Numbered from the stretch's first letter, positions 1 to 9,177 are shown. The stretch: DNA of 64,000 nucleotides from Methylomusa anaerophila (GCF_003966895.1 NZ_AP018449.1:3737501-3801500), one strand, 5' to 3'. The notes: generated by a model from the sequence alone, not told the origin. Made by a program: numbers and translations.

Positions 1-711
1 CAGCGGCAGCGGACTAAATTGCTGTACATCAATTATCCCAATAACCCGACCGGTGCGACAGCCACTAAAGAATTTTATGAAAAAGTGGTACGTTTTGCCC
101 GGGAAAATCAGATTATTGTAGTGGCGGATGCCGCCTACGCCACACTGACTTTTGACGGGGAGAAGCCGCTGAGCTTTCTTGCGGTTGAGGGAGCTAAAGA
201 AGTCGGCGTGGAACTTCATTCTTTGTCCAAATCTTATAATATGACCGGTTGGCGTTTGGCTTTCCTATGCGGCAATGAATTGGTGGTAAAGGGCTTCGCT
301 GCGGTAAAGGACAATAATGATTCCGGGCAGTTTGCCGCTATTCAAAAAGCCGGCATATACTGTCTGGAACATCCCGAAATTACCGAAAAAACTGCGGCGA
401 AATATTCCCGCCGTCATAATATGCTGGTAGCGGCTTTAAACAGCATTGGGTTCTCTGTAAAGAAACCAAAGGGATCTTTTTATTTATATGTTCCCATACC
501 GAAAGGGACAAAATCCGGGCATACATTTGTCTCTGCCGAGGATTTTTCCGAGTTTTTGATTACCGAGAAGCTAATATCTTCAGTTCCCTGGGATGATGCC
601 GGTCATTATGTCCGCCTCTCGGTAACCTTTGTTGCCGAAAATGAAACCGATGAGAAGCGGGTTATCGCGGAAGTCAAACGCAGGTTGGCTGAAATGGAGT
701 TTGTTTTCTAG
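1..711 (+). CDS. dapL: LL-diaminopimelate aminotransferase-like protein (5' truncated by window edge)
   Basis: The reading frame is open from base 1, so the N-terminal part lies outside the window. The visible 236 residues are the C-terminal part of a fold-type I PLP aminotransferase: NYPNNPTG near the start, a VADAAYA segment, and SLSKSYNMTGWR, whose Lys would form the PLP Schiff base. The tail (FLITEKLISSVPWDD, then VRLSVTF) resembles LL-diaminopimelate aminotransferases, which make LL-DAP for lysine and peptidoglycan directly from tetrahydrodipicolinate. Another class I/II aminotransferase with a different substrate cannot be excluded. A terminator follows at about 873. Confidence 0.7.
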   Translation, partial: QRQRTKLLYINYPNNPTGATATKEFYEKVVRFARENQIIVVADAAYATLTFDGEKPLSFLAVEGAKEVGVELHSLSKSYNMTGWRLAFLCGNELVVKGFAAVKDNNDSGQFAAIQKAGIYCLEHPEITEKTAAKYSRRHNMLVAALNSIGFSVKKPKGSFYLYVPIPKGTKSGHTFVSAEDFSEFLITEKLISSVPWDDAGHYVRLSVTFVAENETDEKRVIAEVKRRLAEMEFVF

Positions 712-872
712 AAAGGCACGGCGTGAACCATTGCAAAATATCGTCGATTTCAATTTTCAATACTTAGGGGATGAGAAATATGTTTGGCACATCGCATTTA
801 GAGGTGTTTCTTTTGGCCGGAATTCTCTTAAATATTATATATTGTTAATATATTTAGATAACTAAAATTACG

Positions 873-904
873 GCCTGCTCGGGGCACTTGGGGCAGGCTT
901 TTTT
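873..904 (+). terminator. Rho-independent terminator after the aminotransferase gene
   Basis: GCCTGC and GCAGGC arms around a G-rich loop are followed directly by six T. It lies about 160 bases after the aminotransferase stop and before the EamA gene. The 160 bases in between show no convincing gene. Confidence 0.8.
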
Positions 905-944
905 CCATCATAGCATGTTCTAAATAAATTTTGGGGGAATAACA

Positions 945-1886
945 ATGGGGTCAGAAAGCAAAGCCAACTTTGGTATCTATTTTATTATGCTGTTAGTACC
1001 CTTGTTTTGGGGTGGAGCCTTTGGCAGCACCAAGCATGTACTTACGGAATTGCCGCCGCTAACAGCTTCTGCAGTAAGATTTTTAATTGCCGGGCTGCTT
1101 ATGGCTCTGTGGGTGGTGGTCCGGAAAGACTGGGACTGGGCAATCGTTAAACATAACTGGCTGGGTTTATTGGGACTTGGGTTGACAGGCGTCTTTGGCT
1201 ACAACGTTTTTTTCGCCATGGGCCTACAGTATACTTCCGCTATCAATGGCGCTCTTGTAATCGTAATCAACCCTGTAACGACAGCGCTAATATCCGTCTT
1301 ATTTTTGGGCGAGGCCTGGAGCCTGCGTCTAGGGCTGGGGGTAGGGCTCTCGCTGGCAGGGGTATTAACAGTTATCACCAAGGGGAATTTTGGGGTATTA
1401 GCTAATATGTCTTTCAATTATGGTGAGATACTGCTTCTGGGGGCTGTGGCGAGTTGGACGGCTTATACCACTCTAGGTAAAATGGTGATGCGAAATATTG
1501 GCGCCGTCCCGGCAACTGCGGTATCCACCTTAATGGGGGCAATACTCCTTATTATCAGTTCGTTCATGGAAAATGCCTGGCGTAATATGCCGAATTTATC
1601 TTTCCAGGTTGTTGCTGAGTTGCTGTATCTGGCTGTGTTTTCAACTGTGGTGGCGTTTATCCTGTTTAATATAGGCATACGCCGCTTAGGTGCCAGCAAG
1701 GCCAGCGCCTATATAAACTTGATGCCTGTTAATGCTTTGTTGATTGCAGCTGCCGTTTACGGGGAGACGGTTACGATTATGCATATAATTGGTATGGTAT
1801 TGGTGATAAGCGGGGTATTATTGACAACGACTGCTTCCGGTGCAAAACCTGTGCTTTCCAAGCAGGAGCTAACCTGTAGATCTTAA
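945..1886 (+). CDS. EamA/DMT-family transporter
   Basis: A 313-residue, very hydrophobic protein with about ten predicted membrane helices arranged as two EamA repeats. The first repeat begins with YFIMLLVPLFWGGAFGSTK and the second near SFNYGEILLLGAVASWTAYT. This is the usual drug/metabolite transporter architecture of inner-membrane exporters. Substrate cannot be told from sequence. The ATG at 945 follows a GGGGG ribosome binding site. The stop lies 28 bases before sfsA, so the two genes may be co-transcribed. Confidence 0.85.
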   Translation: MGSESKANFGIYFIMLLVPLFWGGAFGSTKHVLTELPPLTASAVRFLIAGLLMALWVVVRKDWDWAIVKHNWLGLLGLGLTGVFGYNVFFAMGLQYTSAINGALVIVINPVTTALISVLFLGEAWSLRLGLGVGLSLAGVLTVITKGNFGVLANMSFNYGEILLLGAVASWTAYTTLGKMVMRNIGAVPATAVSTLMGAILLIISSFMENAWRNMPNLSFQVVAELLYLAVFSTVVAFILFNIGIRRLGASKASAYINLMPVNALLIAAAVYGETVTIMHIIGMVLVISGVLLTTTASGAKPVLSKQELTCRS

Positions 1887-1913
1887 ATATTGAATTATAA
1901 TATTGGGGTAGCC

Positions 1914-2612
1914 ATGAAATACGATAATATTATTAAAGGTGTATTTATCGAACGTCCTAACCGGTTTTTAGCTCGCGTTACGGTTGACGGTTCCGAGCAA
2001 ACTGTTCATGTTAAAAATACGGGTCGATGTAAAGAAATTTTATTGCCGGGAGTGGAGGTCATTCTTGAAGTTGCTAACAACCCTGCCCGTAAAACGTCTT
2101 TATCGTTAATCGGGGTATATAAAGGCGATCGTCTGATTAATATTGACTCACAGGCTCCTAACCAAGTGGTTTTTGAAAGCCTGCTGGCAGGAAATGTAAA
2201 AGAAATCGGCAGGATTAAGTTTGCCAAAAAAGAAGTGTCTTTTGCGAATTCAAGATTCGATATTTTTTTTGAAACAGACAAACAAAAAGGATTCATCGAA
2301 GTCAAAGGAGTGACCTTGGAAGAAAACGGAACTGCCATGTTCCCTGATGCTCCAACTCTAAGAGGAACGAAGCATCTGCAAGAATTGATAAAAGCTGCCC
2401 AAGCCGGATATATTTGTTGTGTTCTTTTTTTGATACAAATGCGGCCAATATCATACTTCACTCCCAACGTAAGCACCGACCCAAATTTTGCCGCAGCCGT
2501 AAGGCTTGCCGCACGGCAAGGGGTCAATGTGCTGGTATATGATTCTATTGTACAGGAAGACGAAATAAAAATGGGAGACAGGGTCCCATGTTTGCTGTTT
2601 CCGCCGGAGTAA
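1914..2612 (+). CDS. sfsA: SfsA family DNA/RNA nuclease-like protein
   Basis: 232 residues matching SfsA along its length: an N-terminal OB-like part (FIERPNRFLARV, HVKNTGRCKEILLPG) and a nuclease-like part with GFIEVKGVTLEENG, FPDAPTLRGTKHLQEL and VLFLIQM. SfsA was first described as a sugar fermentation stimulation protein in E. coli; the fold and conserved acidic and Lys residues suggest a nuclease. I chose the ATG at 1914, which has GGGGT upstream and gives the normal SfsA N terminus, over the in-frame TTG at 1890. Confidence 0.88.
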   Translation: MKYDNIIKGVFIERPNRFLARVTVDGSEQTVHVKNTGRCKEILLPGVEVILEVANNPARKTSLSLIGVYKGDRLINIDSQAPNQVVFESLLAGNVKEIGRIKFAKKEVSFANSRFDIFFETDKQKGFIEVKGVTLEENGTAMFPDAPTLRGTKHLQELIKAAQAGYICCVLFLIQMRPISYFTPNVSTDPNFAAAVRLAARQGVNVLVYDSIVQEDEIKMGDRVPCLLFPPE

Positions 2613-2807
2613 AAGTTGCCTCAGGAACAGTCGAAAAAAATGGGAAAAATCTAAATTGAATGAAATAATGCAAATTATGGCGATATCGGGTAATGTAAGA
2701 CGAAAAGCATATGTAATTGGGTATAATGGGCAATTGTCTGTTTTGTGTACGACTGACAAATGATTTTCTTTATTGTACAATAGAAAGGAACTTTCCTTAC
2801 CTTGGCA

Positions 2808-2858
2808 AAGACGCCTGGCGATTGAGGTAAATAAACTCCGGATCGCTTTGGCGTTTTT
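2808..2858 (+). terminator. Terminator-like hairpin in the leader of the amino acid ABC transporter operon
   Basis: The gap from 2613 to 2992 holds no convincing gene. It contains a hairpin whose arms (ACGCC with GGCGT, extended inward by GCGAT with GATCGC) end in five T. It is about 135 bases before the glnQ-like start. It may end sfsA transcripts or act as an attenuator for the transporter. I recognise no known riboswitch class. Confidence 0.45.
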
Positions 2859-2992
2859 CGTGCTGCATCAGACGGTCATGGGTACAAAACGGCCCCGGCG
2901 AAGTATGAAATGCTATTTTTCAAGGTAGAATTTATAATTTTTCGGGAAGGTACAATTTTTCATATTCAACAGGGAAAGGAGGAGAAAGCGAA

Positions 2993-3718
2993 ATGATACA
3001 GATGCACGGGGTTCAAAAGCAATTCGGACAATTACAAGTTCTAAAAGATATTAACCTTACTGTTAAAAGCGGCGAAAAATTGGTAGTTATCGGACCAAGC
3101 GGCTCAGGTAAAAGCACACTTATTCGCTGCATGAACTTATTGGAACAACCAACAGAAGGAAAAGTAATTGTTGACGGGGTTGAAATCACGGCGCCCAGAG
3201 CGCGGGTAAACAAAGTGCGGGAGGCAGTGGCTATGGTATTTCAGCAATTCAATTTGTACCCGCATAAAACCGTTCTGGAGAATCTGACTCTGGCGCCAAC
3301 TTTGATTAAAGGTGTCGGTAAGAAAGCAGCAATTGAGTCGGGAATGAGTTTTCTGGAACGGGTCGGGCTAAAAGAAAAAGCGGACGCCTATCCGTCCCAG
3401 CTTTCCGGGGGACAGCAGCAGCGTGTCGCCATTGCCCGGGCACTGAATATGCGGCCCAAAATCATGCTGTTCGACGAGCCTACTTCCGCTCTTGATCCGG
3501 AGATGATTCAGGAAGTGCTGGATGTAATGGCGGGTTTAGCAAATGAAGGCATTACGATGGTGGTTGTTACCCACGAGATGGGATTCGCCCGCCAAGTGGC
3601 CGACAGGGTTATCTTTATGGATGGCGGGAGAATTCTGGAAGAAGGAACTCCCAAGCATTTTTTTGTCAACCCGGAGCATGACCGGACTAAACTTTTCTTA
3701 AGTAAAATCGTACATTAA
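2993..3718 (+). CDS. glnQ: Polar amino acid ABC transporter, ATP-binding protein
   Basis: 241-residue ABC ATPase of the GlnQ/HisP group: Walker [10 protein letters not shown] near residue 34, Q-loop QQFNLYPH, signature [15 protein letters not shown] near 138, Walker [16 protein letters not shown] near 157 and the switch His in VVTHEM. It powers import of a polar amino acid, probably glutamine or another dicarboxylic/amide amino acid. The ATG follows an AAAGGAGGAG ribosome binding site. It heads a four-gene operon with a binding lipoprotein and two permeases; the exact substrate is inference. Confidence 0.9.
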   Translation: MIQMHGVQKQFGQLQVLKDINLTVKSGEKLVVIGPSGSGKSTLIRCMNLLEQPTEGKVIVDGVEITAPRARVNKVREAVAMVFQQFNLYPHKTVLENLTLAPTLIKGVGKKAAIESGMSFLERVGLKEKADAYPSQLSGGQQQRVAIARALNMRPKIMLFDEPTSALDPEMIQEVLDVMAGLANEGITMVVVTHEMGFARQVADRVIFMDGGRILEEGTPKHFFVNPEHDRTKLFLSKIVH

Positions 3719-3777
3719 GATCTGAAGACCTAAGATTTATTTATTATTTTTATTTATTACTAAGGAGGTAAATCGTC

Positions 3778-4620
3778 TTGAAACTTAAAAGGTATCTAGG
3801 TGTAACAGCTATTTTACTGGTGATCAGCCTACTATTCATTACCGGGTGCGGCTCATCCGGCGGACAGCAGGCGGCAGGGACAACCGCCAATTCTAACTCT
3901 GCAGCCGGTACTTCGCCGGATATTAAGGCAATAAAAGACCGGGGCGTTTTAAAAGTTGGGGTAAAAGTGGATGTTCCCAAATTTGGCTTTAAAGATCCGG
4001 CAACCAATAAGACCGAAGGTATGGAGATCGACTTGGCTAAGGTGATAGCCAAAAAGATTCTTGGTGATGAAAATAAGGTTGAAGTACAGGGTGTAACCGC
4101 TAAAACCCGTGGACCGCTTCTTGATAACGGTGAGGTTGATCTGGTAATTGCTACTTTTACCATTACGGAAGAACGTAAGCAAAGCTATAACTTTTCCGAT
4201 GCGTATTTCACCGACGGTGTTGCTTTGATGGTGAAGAAAAGCGCAGGGATTAACGGCTTGAAAGACCTGGACGGCAAGAAGATAGGAGTGGCGCAAAGTG
4301 CCACCAGCAAGAAAGCTCTCCAGGAAGCCGCCGACAAAGCGGGCGTTAAAATCAGCTTTTTGGAGTTCGGCACCTATCCCGAGATTAAGACGGCGCTGGA
4401 TGCCGGACGTATCGATTGCTTCTCTGTCGATGCCGCAATCTTGTTCGGGTATCTGGACGATTCCACCGTCATTCTGAAAGATCGCTTCAGTCCGCAAGAG
4501 TATGGTGTAGCTTCTAAAAAGTCAAATACCGGACTTGCCAAAATTGTAAACGATACAATAAACGATATGAAGAAGTCAGGCGAATTGGATAAGCTGATCC
4601 AGAAGTGGGGTCTCAAGTAG
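3778..4620 (+). CDS. Amino acid ABC transporter substrate-binding lipoprotein
   Basis: 280 residues with a lipoprotein signal (hydrophobic run, then FITGC with Cys24 as the lipid anchor) and a low-complexity Ser/Thr/Ala linker. A family 3 solute-binding domain follows, with IKDRGVLKVGVKVDVPKFGF, GMEIDLAKVIA, VDLVIATFTITEERK and the C-terminal IQKWGLK. The protein would sit on the outer face of the cytoplasmic membrane and deliver a polar amino acid to the permeases. The start is TTG at 3778, after a strong AAGGAGGT. Its last codon overlaps the start of the next gene. Confidence 0.9.
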   Translation: MKLKRYLGVTAILLVISLLFITGCGSSGGQQAAGTTANSNSAAGTSPDIKAIKDRGVLKVGVKVDVPKFGFKDPATNKTEGMEIDLAKVIAKKILGDENKVEVQGVTAKTRGPLLDNGEVDLVIATFTITEERKQSYNFSDAYFTDGVALMVKKSAGINGLKDLDGKKIGVAQSATSKKALQEAADKAGVKISFLEFGTYPEIKTALDAGRIDCFSVDAAILFGYLDDSTVILKDRFSPQEYGVASKKSNTGLAKIVNDTINDMKKSGELDKLIQKWGLK

Positions 4621-5291
4621 TGAATGGTCCGTTCGCCGGATTTAAGTGGCTGGCCTTGTTCCAGGATTGGAGGATATTCGCTGAAGGCTTTGGTGTTACG
4701 CTGGCGTTATCGTTTTTGGCTTTGGTGTTGTCCTTGATTCTTGGAATATTGTTTGGTGTTTTAGGGGCGGCCCAATGGAAGGGTTTTAAAGTGATTAACA
4801 GGATTTATGTAGAATTTATACAAAATACGCCATTGGTTATTCAAATATTTTTCCTTTATCACGCCCTTCCCCATGTTGGAATCATGTTGCCGGTGTTTGT
4901 TGTCGGAGTACTGGGAGTCGGAGTGTATCATGGCGCGTACATGGCTGAAGTAGTGCGGGCCGGAATTCAGGCCGTGCCGAAAGGACAATTGGAAGCCGCA
5001 TATTCGCAAGGGTTTTCTTACTGGCAGGCAATGAGTCATGTTATTTTGCCGCAGGCAAAACGGATGTCTTTTCCGCCTCTTACCAACCAAGCCGTAAACT
5101 TGATCAAAAATACTTCCGTGCTGGCTATGGTGGCCGGTGGTGAGTTGATGTACCACGCCGATTCATGGTCAAGCACCAATCTTTATTATGGTCCGACTTA
5201 TGTGGTAACCGGTCTGTTGTATCTGGCGATTTGCTTCCCGCTTGCCACTTATGCAAGACGCTTGGAACGCAGGCTGGAGGTATCGTCATGA
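4620..5291 (+). CDS. Amino acid ABC transporter permease (first)
   Basis: A 223-residue His/Glu/Gln/Arg/opine-type permease (HEQRo family, BPD_transp_1 fold). It has several membrane helices, [18 protein letters not shown] in the first half, and the cytoplasmic EAA loop ([24 protein letters not shown]) that docks on the ATPase. I take GTG at 4620, which overlaps the stop of the binding protein by one base, as the start; an upstream in-frame GTG at 4605 is possible. It ends in a four-base ATGA overlap with the second permease, indicating translational coupling. Confidence 0.88.
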   Translation: MNGPFAGFKWLALFQDWRIFAEGFGVTLALSFLALVLSLILGILFGVLGAAQWKGFKVINRIYVEFIQNTPLVIQIFFLYHALPHVGIMLPVFVVGVLGVGVYHGAYMAEVVRAGIQAVPKGQLEAAYSQGFSYWQAMSHVILPQAKRMSFPPLTNQAVNLIKNTSVLAMVAGGELMYHADSWSSTNLYYGPTYVVTGLLYLAICFPLATYARRLERRLEVSS

Positions 5292-5938
5292 TTCAAGAGC
5301 TATTTAAACTCGAGTTGGTTACTTTTTTAGGCGCAGGACTCATAACGACCTTACATATTGCGGTGGTATCCATCATACTCAGCATGATATTCGGAACCAT
5401 CCTGGGAGTGGCCCGGTATTCCAGTATGCCTATACTCGGGCAAGCGGCGGCAGTATACGTGGAAGTGGTCCGCAATACTCCCGTACTGCTGTTTATTTTG
5501 GCGGCGCGGTTTATGACCAGTTTGCAGCCTGTCAACGCAGGGATTGTCGCCATGACGGTATTTACCTCAGCCATGATAGCCGAGATTGTCCGGGGCGGAC
5601 TGAATTCCATAGGGAAAGGTCAATGGGAGGCGGCCAAATCACAGGGATTTACCTACATACAAACCCTTCTTTACATCATATTGCCGCAAGCCTTGAGAAA
5701 TGTGATACCGCCGCTTGTATCGCAATGCACGACAGTAATCAAAGACACTTCTTTCGTATGGGCGGTCGGTATTGAGGAACTTACCGGCAAAGGGATGATT
5801 ATCATGGGTAAATACGGCACGACGGGGCAGGTCTTCACTATATTTACCACGATTGCACTACTGTATTTTGTTATTAATTACGCCTTATCCTTATATGCCA
5901 GAGGTTTACAGCAACGGTTAGCTATGCGAAGCTATTAA
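5288..5938 (+). CDS. Amino acid ABC transporter permease (second)
   Basis: 216 residues, paralogous to the preceding permease: an N-terminal helix starting [33 protein letters not shown], and the EAA loop [24 protein letters not shown]. Together the two permeases would form the heterodimeric membrane channel. ATG at 5288 sits inside the stop of the first permease and is preceded by GGAGGT. A longer in-frame extension from 5165 is only the overlap with the upstream gene and was rejected. This is the last gene of the transporter operon. Confidence 0.88.
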   Translation: MIQELFKLELVTFLGAGLITTLHIAVVSIILSMIFGTILGVARYSSMPILGQAAAVYVEVVRNTPVLLFILAARFMTSLQPVNAGIVAMTVFTSAMIAEIVRGGLNSIGKGQWEAAKSQGFTYIQTLLYIILPQALRNVIPPLVSQCTTVIKDTSFVWAVGIEELTGKGMIIMGKYGTTGQVFTIFTTIALLYFVINYALSLYARGLQQRLAMRSY

Positions 5939-5954
5939 ATTAAATGCAGCTTAA

Positions 5955-6105
5955 GTTTTTTTAACGGTATCTGACGGTTTCTAAGCAGACTTCCATGCCA
6001 ATATATTGGGCGCCACAAGAAATGAAAATGGGTAACGTTTAACCATAGAGGCACAGAGGGCGCAGAGAAACACATATGACGTTTTAGATTTTCAGGATAG
6101 TTCGA
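5955..6105 (+). repeat. Repeat debris: palindromic repeat end interrupted by a CACAGAG-type repeat
   Basis: The intergenic stretch 5939-6217 has no gene. At about 5960-5985 it carries ATCTGACGGTTTCTAAGCAG, nearly identical to the end of the palindromic repeat at 27441-27558. At 6041-6072 lies AACCATAGAGGCACAGAGGG plus GCGCAGAGAAA, a CACAGAG-type dispersed repeat seen again at 12486. At about 6097 stands AGTTCGAGGCA, which directly follows the palindrome at 27558. The order suggests insertion of the second repeat into the first. Confidence 0.5.
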
Positions 6106-6217
6106 GGCAATAGTAAGCTGAGCCAATACGGGCAATGGCGAGAGCCGGATAACGGTTCTCGTTTTTGTTTTAAGATTTTTCGGCATTGAACAACGGGAAT
6201 ATGTCGGCGGAAAGATA

Positions 6218-6246
6218 TTGACATTACAGGCAGTATCGTTTATCAT
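6218..6246 (+). promoter_or_regulatory. Sigma-A type promoter of the trp operon
   Basis: TTGACA at 6218-6223 and TATCAT at 6241-6246 are separated by 17 bases. This is the standard spacing for the vegetative sigma factor. The pair lies about 25 bases before the predicted T-box leader RNA. Confidence 0.65.
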
Positions 6247-6261
6247 AGAATCAAAATTGAA

Positions 6262-6672
6262 TTGTTAAACAGCTGTGAACGGGACGAGTACATATGTCTA
6301 CTCTAGTTCAGCGAGCCGGTGACCGGAGACCCGGAGGTGTGATGACCGGTCTGGAGAGTATGTGGAATGGACCCGCGAGCTGCCCACCGAACGATATATT
6401 CATGGTTTATAAGCAGTTCCCTGCTTATAGGCGAATAGACTCTAGTAGGCTGGGCCGGATGCCTCCGTTAAAGGGCTAGAGTATCGGACGTATAGTCCCG
6501 TACTTGAAACAAGTGAGAAAGCTTGCTTTCGGTAAGGGTGGCACCGCGAAACATTTCGCCCCTTGGGGGTGGGATGTTTTTTATTTTGGAGCCTTGAAAT
6601 TCAACTTTCTCAACAAAAGGGTGGTACCGCGAGCCATTTCGCCCCTTTCAGGGTGAAATGGCTTTTTAATTT
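6262..6672 (+). promoter_or_regulatory. Trp T-box leader with two antiterminator/terminator modules
   Basis: Stem I lies in about 6270-6385. A helix of TACTCT with AGAGTA closes just above an internal loop containing TGG at 6363-6365, followed by A; this is the expected Trp specifier. The first T-box motif AGGGTGGCACCGCG is at 6535-6548, followed by a terminator ending in a T run near 6582. A second complete motif AAGGGTGGTACCGCG is at 6617-6631, followed by a second terminator (GCCATTTC with GAAATGGC) to 6672. Only about 32 bases separate the modules, so the second has no stem I of its own. Uncharged tRNA-Trp should favour read-through into trpD. Confidence 0.9.
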
Positions 6673-6693
6673 TCTAGGCGGAGGGTGATAAGA

Positions 6694-7719
6694 ATGTTAA
6701 AAGAATACCTGTCAGAGGTTATTTCAGGAAGTAATTTATCCCGGGAACAGGCAGGGCAGGCCATGGAAATCATCATGTCCGGTCAAGCCAGCGAGTCTCA
6801 AATTGGAGCTTTTTTAACGGCCCTCAGAATGAAAGGCGAAACGAGCGCCGAAGTTGCGGGTTTCGCCACGGCTATGCGAAATTGTGCTGTCAAAATCAAT
6901 TGTAATAGCGAGCCTTTACTTGATACTTGCGGTACCGGTGGCGATAGAAGCGGAACTTTTAACGTATCAACGACAGTGGCATTTGTTGCTGCCGGAGCCG
7001 GCTTGAGTGTTGCCAAACACGGCAATCGCGGGGTTTCCAGTTCTTGTGGCAGTGCTGACGTTTTAAGCGCGCTGGGGATCAAAATAGATCTGCCGCCCCA
7101 AATTGTAGCACAAGCCATAAATAGTATCCAAATTGGTTTTCTGTTTGCCCCCAATTTTCATCAAGCAATGAAATATGCGGCCAAACCAAGGAAAGAATTA
7201 GGGTTTCGAACTGTTTTCAACCTGCTTGGACCTCTTACCAATCCGGCAAGTGCCAACCGCCAGTTAATCGGGGTATATGAGCGTTCATTAACGCTAAAAG
7301 TGGCAGAGGCCCTGGCTGAACTGGGAATTAAACGGGCTATGGTGGTATATGGTTTAGACGGTTTGGATGAGATATCAATTGGCGCTCCTACCCAGGTCAG
7401 TGAAGTAAATAACGGTCAAATTCGGTCCTATTTAATAGACCCGGCTCAATACGGTTTTTTCGAGGGCGATAAGAAAGATCTTCAGGGTGGCGCTCCAGCG
7501 GAAAATGCTGAAATAATATTAAAAATTCTTAACGGGCAACCAGGTCCCAAGCGGGATGTTGTGTTGCTAAACGCGGCAGCGGCGTTTGTTGCCGCCGATA
7601 TGGCGGACGGAATAGAGGAGGGTATTCAGATTGCTGCCCGCAGCATCGACAGCGGCGCTGCCAGGGAGAAACTGGAGGCCCTTAAAAGATTTTCTCTCTT
7701 GCAGTATCAGAATTTATAA
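6694..7719 (+). CDS. trpD: Anthranilate phosphoribosyltransferase
   Basis: 341 residues with the AnPRT hallmark DTCGTGGDRSGTFNVST (PRPP binding) near residue 75 and KHGNRGVSSSCGSADVL. HQAMKYAAKPRKELGFRTVFNLLGPLTNP follows in the C-terminal half. It transfers phosphoribose from PRPP to anthranilate, the second committed step of tryptophan synthesis. I chose ATG at 6694, about eight bases after GGCGGAGGG, over the GTG at 6685, which lies within that ribosome binding site. It is the first gene after the T-box leader; no trpE or trpG precedes it. Confidence 0.95.
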   Translation: MLKEYLSEVISGSNLSREQAGQAMEIIMSGQASESQIGAFLTALRMKGETSAEVAGFATAMRNCAVKINCNSEPLLDTCGTGGDRSGTFNVSTTVAFVAAGAGLSVAKHGNRGVSSSCGSADVLSALGIKIDLPPQIVAQAINSIQIGFLFAPNFHQAMKYAAKPRKELGFRTVFNLLGPLTNPASANRQLIGVYERSLTLKVAEALAELGIKRAMVVYGLDGLDEISIGAPTQVSEVNNGQIRSYLIDPAQYGFFEGDKKDLQGGAPAENAEIILKILNGQPGPKRDVVLLNAAAAFVAADMADGIEEGIQIAARSIDSGAAREKLEALKRFSLLQYQNL

Positions 7720-7763
7720 CTTTTCATGAAGATGCAAACAGTTGATTATGAGGAGGGGTCGCT

Positions 7764-8393
7764 ATCTTAATTAAAATTTGCGGCGTTTCATCCTTGGCGA
7801 CTGCGGTGACGGCGAAAGAGTGCGGCGCTGATTATATTGGTTTTGTATTCGCGCCGAGCCGGCGACGGATCGCCATACCGGATGCGTGTAATATAGCGCG
7901 GGAAGTCAAAGGGATCGGTAAAGTTGGGGTGTTTGTCAACGCCCCGATTTATGAATTGCTGGAAATTGCCCGGCAATGCCGGCTTGACTATGTGCAGCTT
8001 CATGGCGACGAATCTCCCGCGTATTGTCAGAAAGTAAACATTCCTTTCATCAAAGCGGTTCGGGTAAATAACGAACTAACGGCGGCATACCTGGCGCAAT
8101 ATCAGGCGGACTATATCCTCCTGGATAGCTACGTTCCCGGCCGACAGGGCGGTACCGGCATAACCTTTGATTGGAATAAAACCAAGGATTTACGCCGTAA
8201 AGTGGATACTCCCATCATCGTGGCCGGGGGTCTTACCGTGTCAAACGTAGCGGAAGCCATAGGTACTTTGCTTCCTGCCGGTATAGATGTTTCCGGGGGA
8301 GTCGAAACCAACGGACAAAAAGATGATGATAAAATCAAATGCTTTGTAGCGGCAGCACGGCGGGCCGCTCAGGGAGGTGGACACCCATGCTGA
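7764..8393 (+). CDS. trpF: Phosphoribosylanthranilate isomerase, apparent non-canonical start codon
   Basis: The frame gives LIKICGV at the N terminus, whose Cys is the catalytic general base of TrpF. It continues with ADYIGFVFAPSRR, VGVFVN, YVQLHGDE, LLDS with GGTGITFDW, IIVAGGL and GIDVSGGVE, a complete TIM-barrel isomerase. No ATG, GTG or TTG lies between the in-frame stop at 7749 and the KICG codons. The first ordinary start, TTG at 7794, would remove the catalytic Cys. GGAGG at 7752-7756 is seven bases before ATC at 7764; ATT at 7770 is the alternative. I annotate from 7764. The gene overlaps trpC by seven bases. Confidence 0.85.
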   Translation: MLIKICGVSSLATAVTAKECGADYIGFVFAPSRRRIAIPDACNIAREVKGIGKVGVFVNAPIYELLEIARQCRLDYVQLHGDESPAYCQKVNIPFIKAVRVNNELTAAYLAQYQADYILLDSYVPGRQGGTGITFDWNKTKDLRRKVDTPIIVAGGLTVSNVAEAIGTLLPAGIDVSGGVETNGQKDDDKIKCFVAAARRAAQGGGHPC

Positions 8394-9148
8394 AAACAAT
8401 TGTGGAACAAAAGCGTCAGGAAGTAGACTGCGCCAAGCTGGTGCAACCGGCAACGACTATGGCAATCCAACCTGCATCGCATGAATTTGCCAAAGCAATC
8501 CAGCGGGTCAACTGGGCGCTCATAGCGGAATGCAAACTGGCCTCGCCTGTGAAAGGCAGATTGTGCACAGGCTATACTGTGCCGGAATTGGCCGAAATTT
8601 ACGCCGCCAATGGCGCCGCGGCGCTGTCGGTGCATACAGACCGGCACTTTTGCGGTCATCTTCAGGACATTGCCAAGGTTCGGGAAACAGTAGCTTTGCC
8701 AATTCTGCGCAAAGACTTCATTATTGATCCATATCAGATATACGAGGCAAGAGCGGCTGGCGCCCATGCCATTTTATTAATAGCGGCTATACTGACAGAT
8801 GAGGAGATTCTCAGTTTTCTGGCTGTTGCTGCCGAAATGGGAATGGATTGTCTGGTAGAAACCCATAGCCGGGAAGAACTTAAACGGGTAATAAAGACCC
8901 CGGCGAATATTGTCGGCATCAATAATCGTGATCTGAAAACTTTTACCACGTCAATTGAGAACACATTCGATTTATTGCCGGATGTTGAGCCGGGGAAAAC
9001 GATAATCAGCGAAAGCGGCATTCATTGTGGGCAAGATGCCCTTCGGCTCAAATCGGCGGGAGTGCGAGGGATACTTGTAGGCGAGGGACTGGTAAAAGCA
9101 GCGGATATAGCCTGCAAGACGAAAGAATTGGCGCTGCAGCAGAATTAA
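8387..9148 (+). CDS. trpC: Indole-3-glycerol phosphate synthase
   Basis: 253 residues. Diagnostic segments are IVEQKRQEV at the N terminus, [15 protein letters not shown] (catalytic Glu and Lys), [45 protein letters not shown] and IISESGIH near the phosphate site. It closes the indole ring from CdRP with loss of CO2. The ATG at 8387 has GGAGGTGG upstream and lies within the end of trpF, implying coupled translation. An in-frame extension to 8339 falls inside trpF and was rejected. Confidence 0.95.
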   Translation: MLKTIVEQKRQEVDCAKLVQPATTMAIQPASHEFAKAIQRVNWALIAECKLASPVKGRLCTGYTVPELAEIYAANGAAALSVHTDRHFCGHLQDIAKVRETVALPILRKDFIIDPYQIYEARAAGAHAILLIAAILTDEEILSFLAVAAEMGMDCLVETHSREELKRVIKTPANIVGINNRDLKTFTTSIENTFDLLPDVEPGKTIISESGIHCGQDALRLKSAGVRGILVGEGLVKAADIACKTKELALQQN

Positions 9149-9177
9149 GAAAAAATGAACGGACGGGAGGAATACAT

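Noticed and set aside
629..865. A 78-codon frame overlapping the end of the aminotransferase gene
   Set aside because: It begins inside the aminotransferase gene in another frame, has no good ribosome binding site and runs through the terminator region; no protein-like pattern.
2613..2992. Amino acid riboswitch upstream of the ABC transporter
   Set aside because: A terminator-like hairpin is present, but I find no conserved core of a lysine, glycine, SAM or glutamine riboswitch or a T-box motif.
6294..6479. A 61-codon frame inside the Trp T-box leader
   Set aside because: The region is fully explained by conserved T-box structure and sequence; the frame is incidental.
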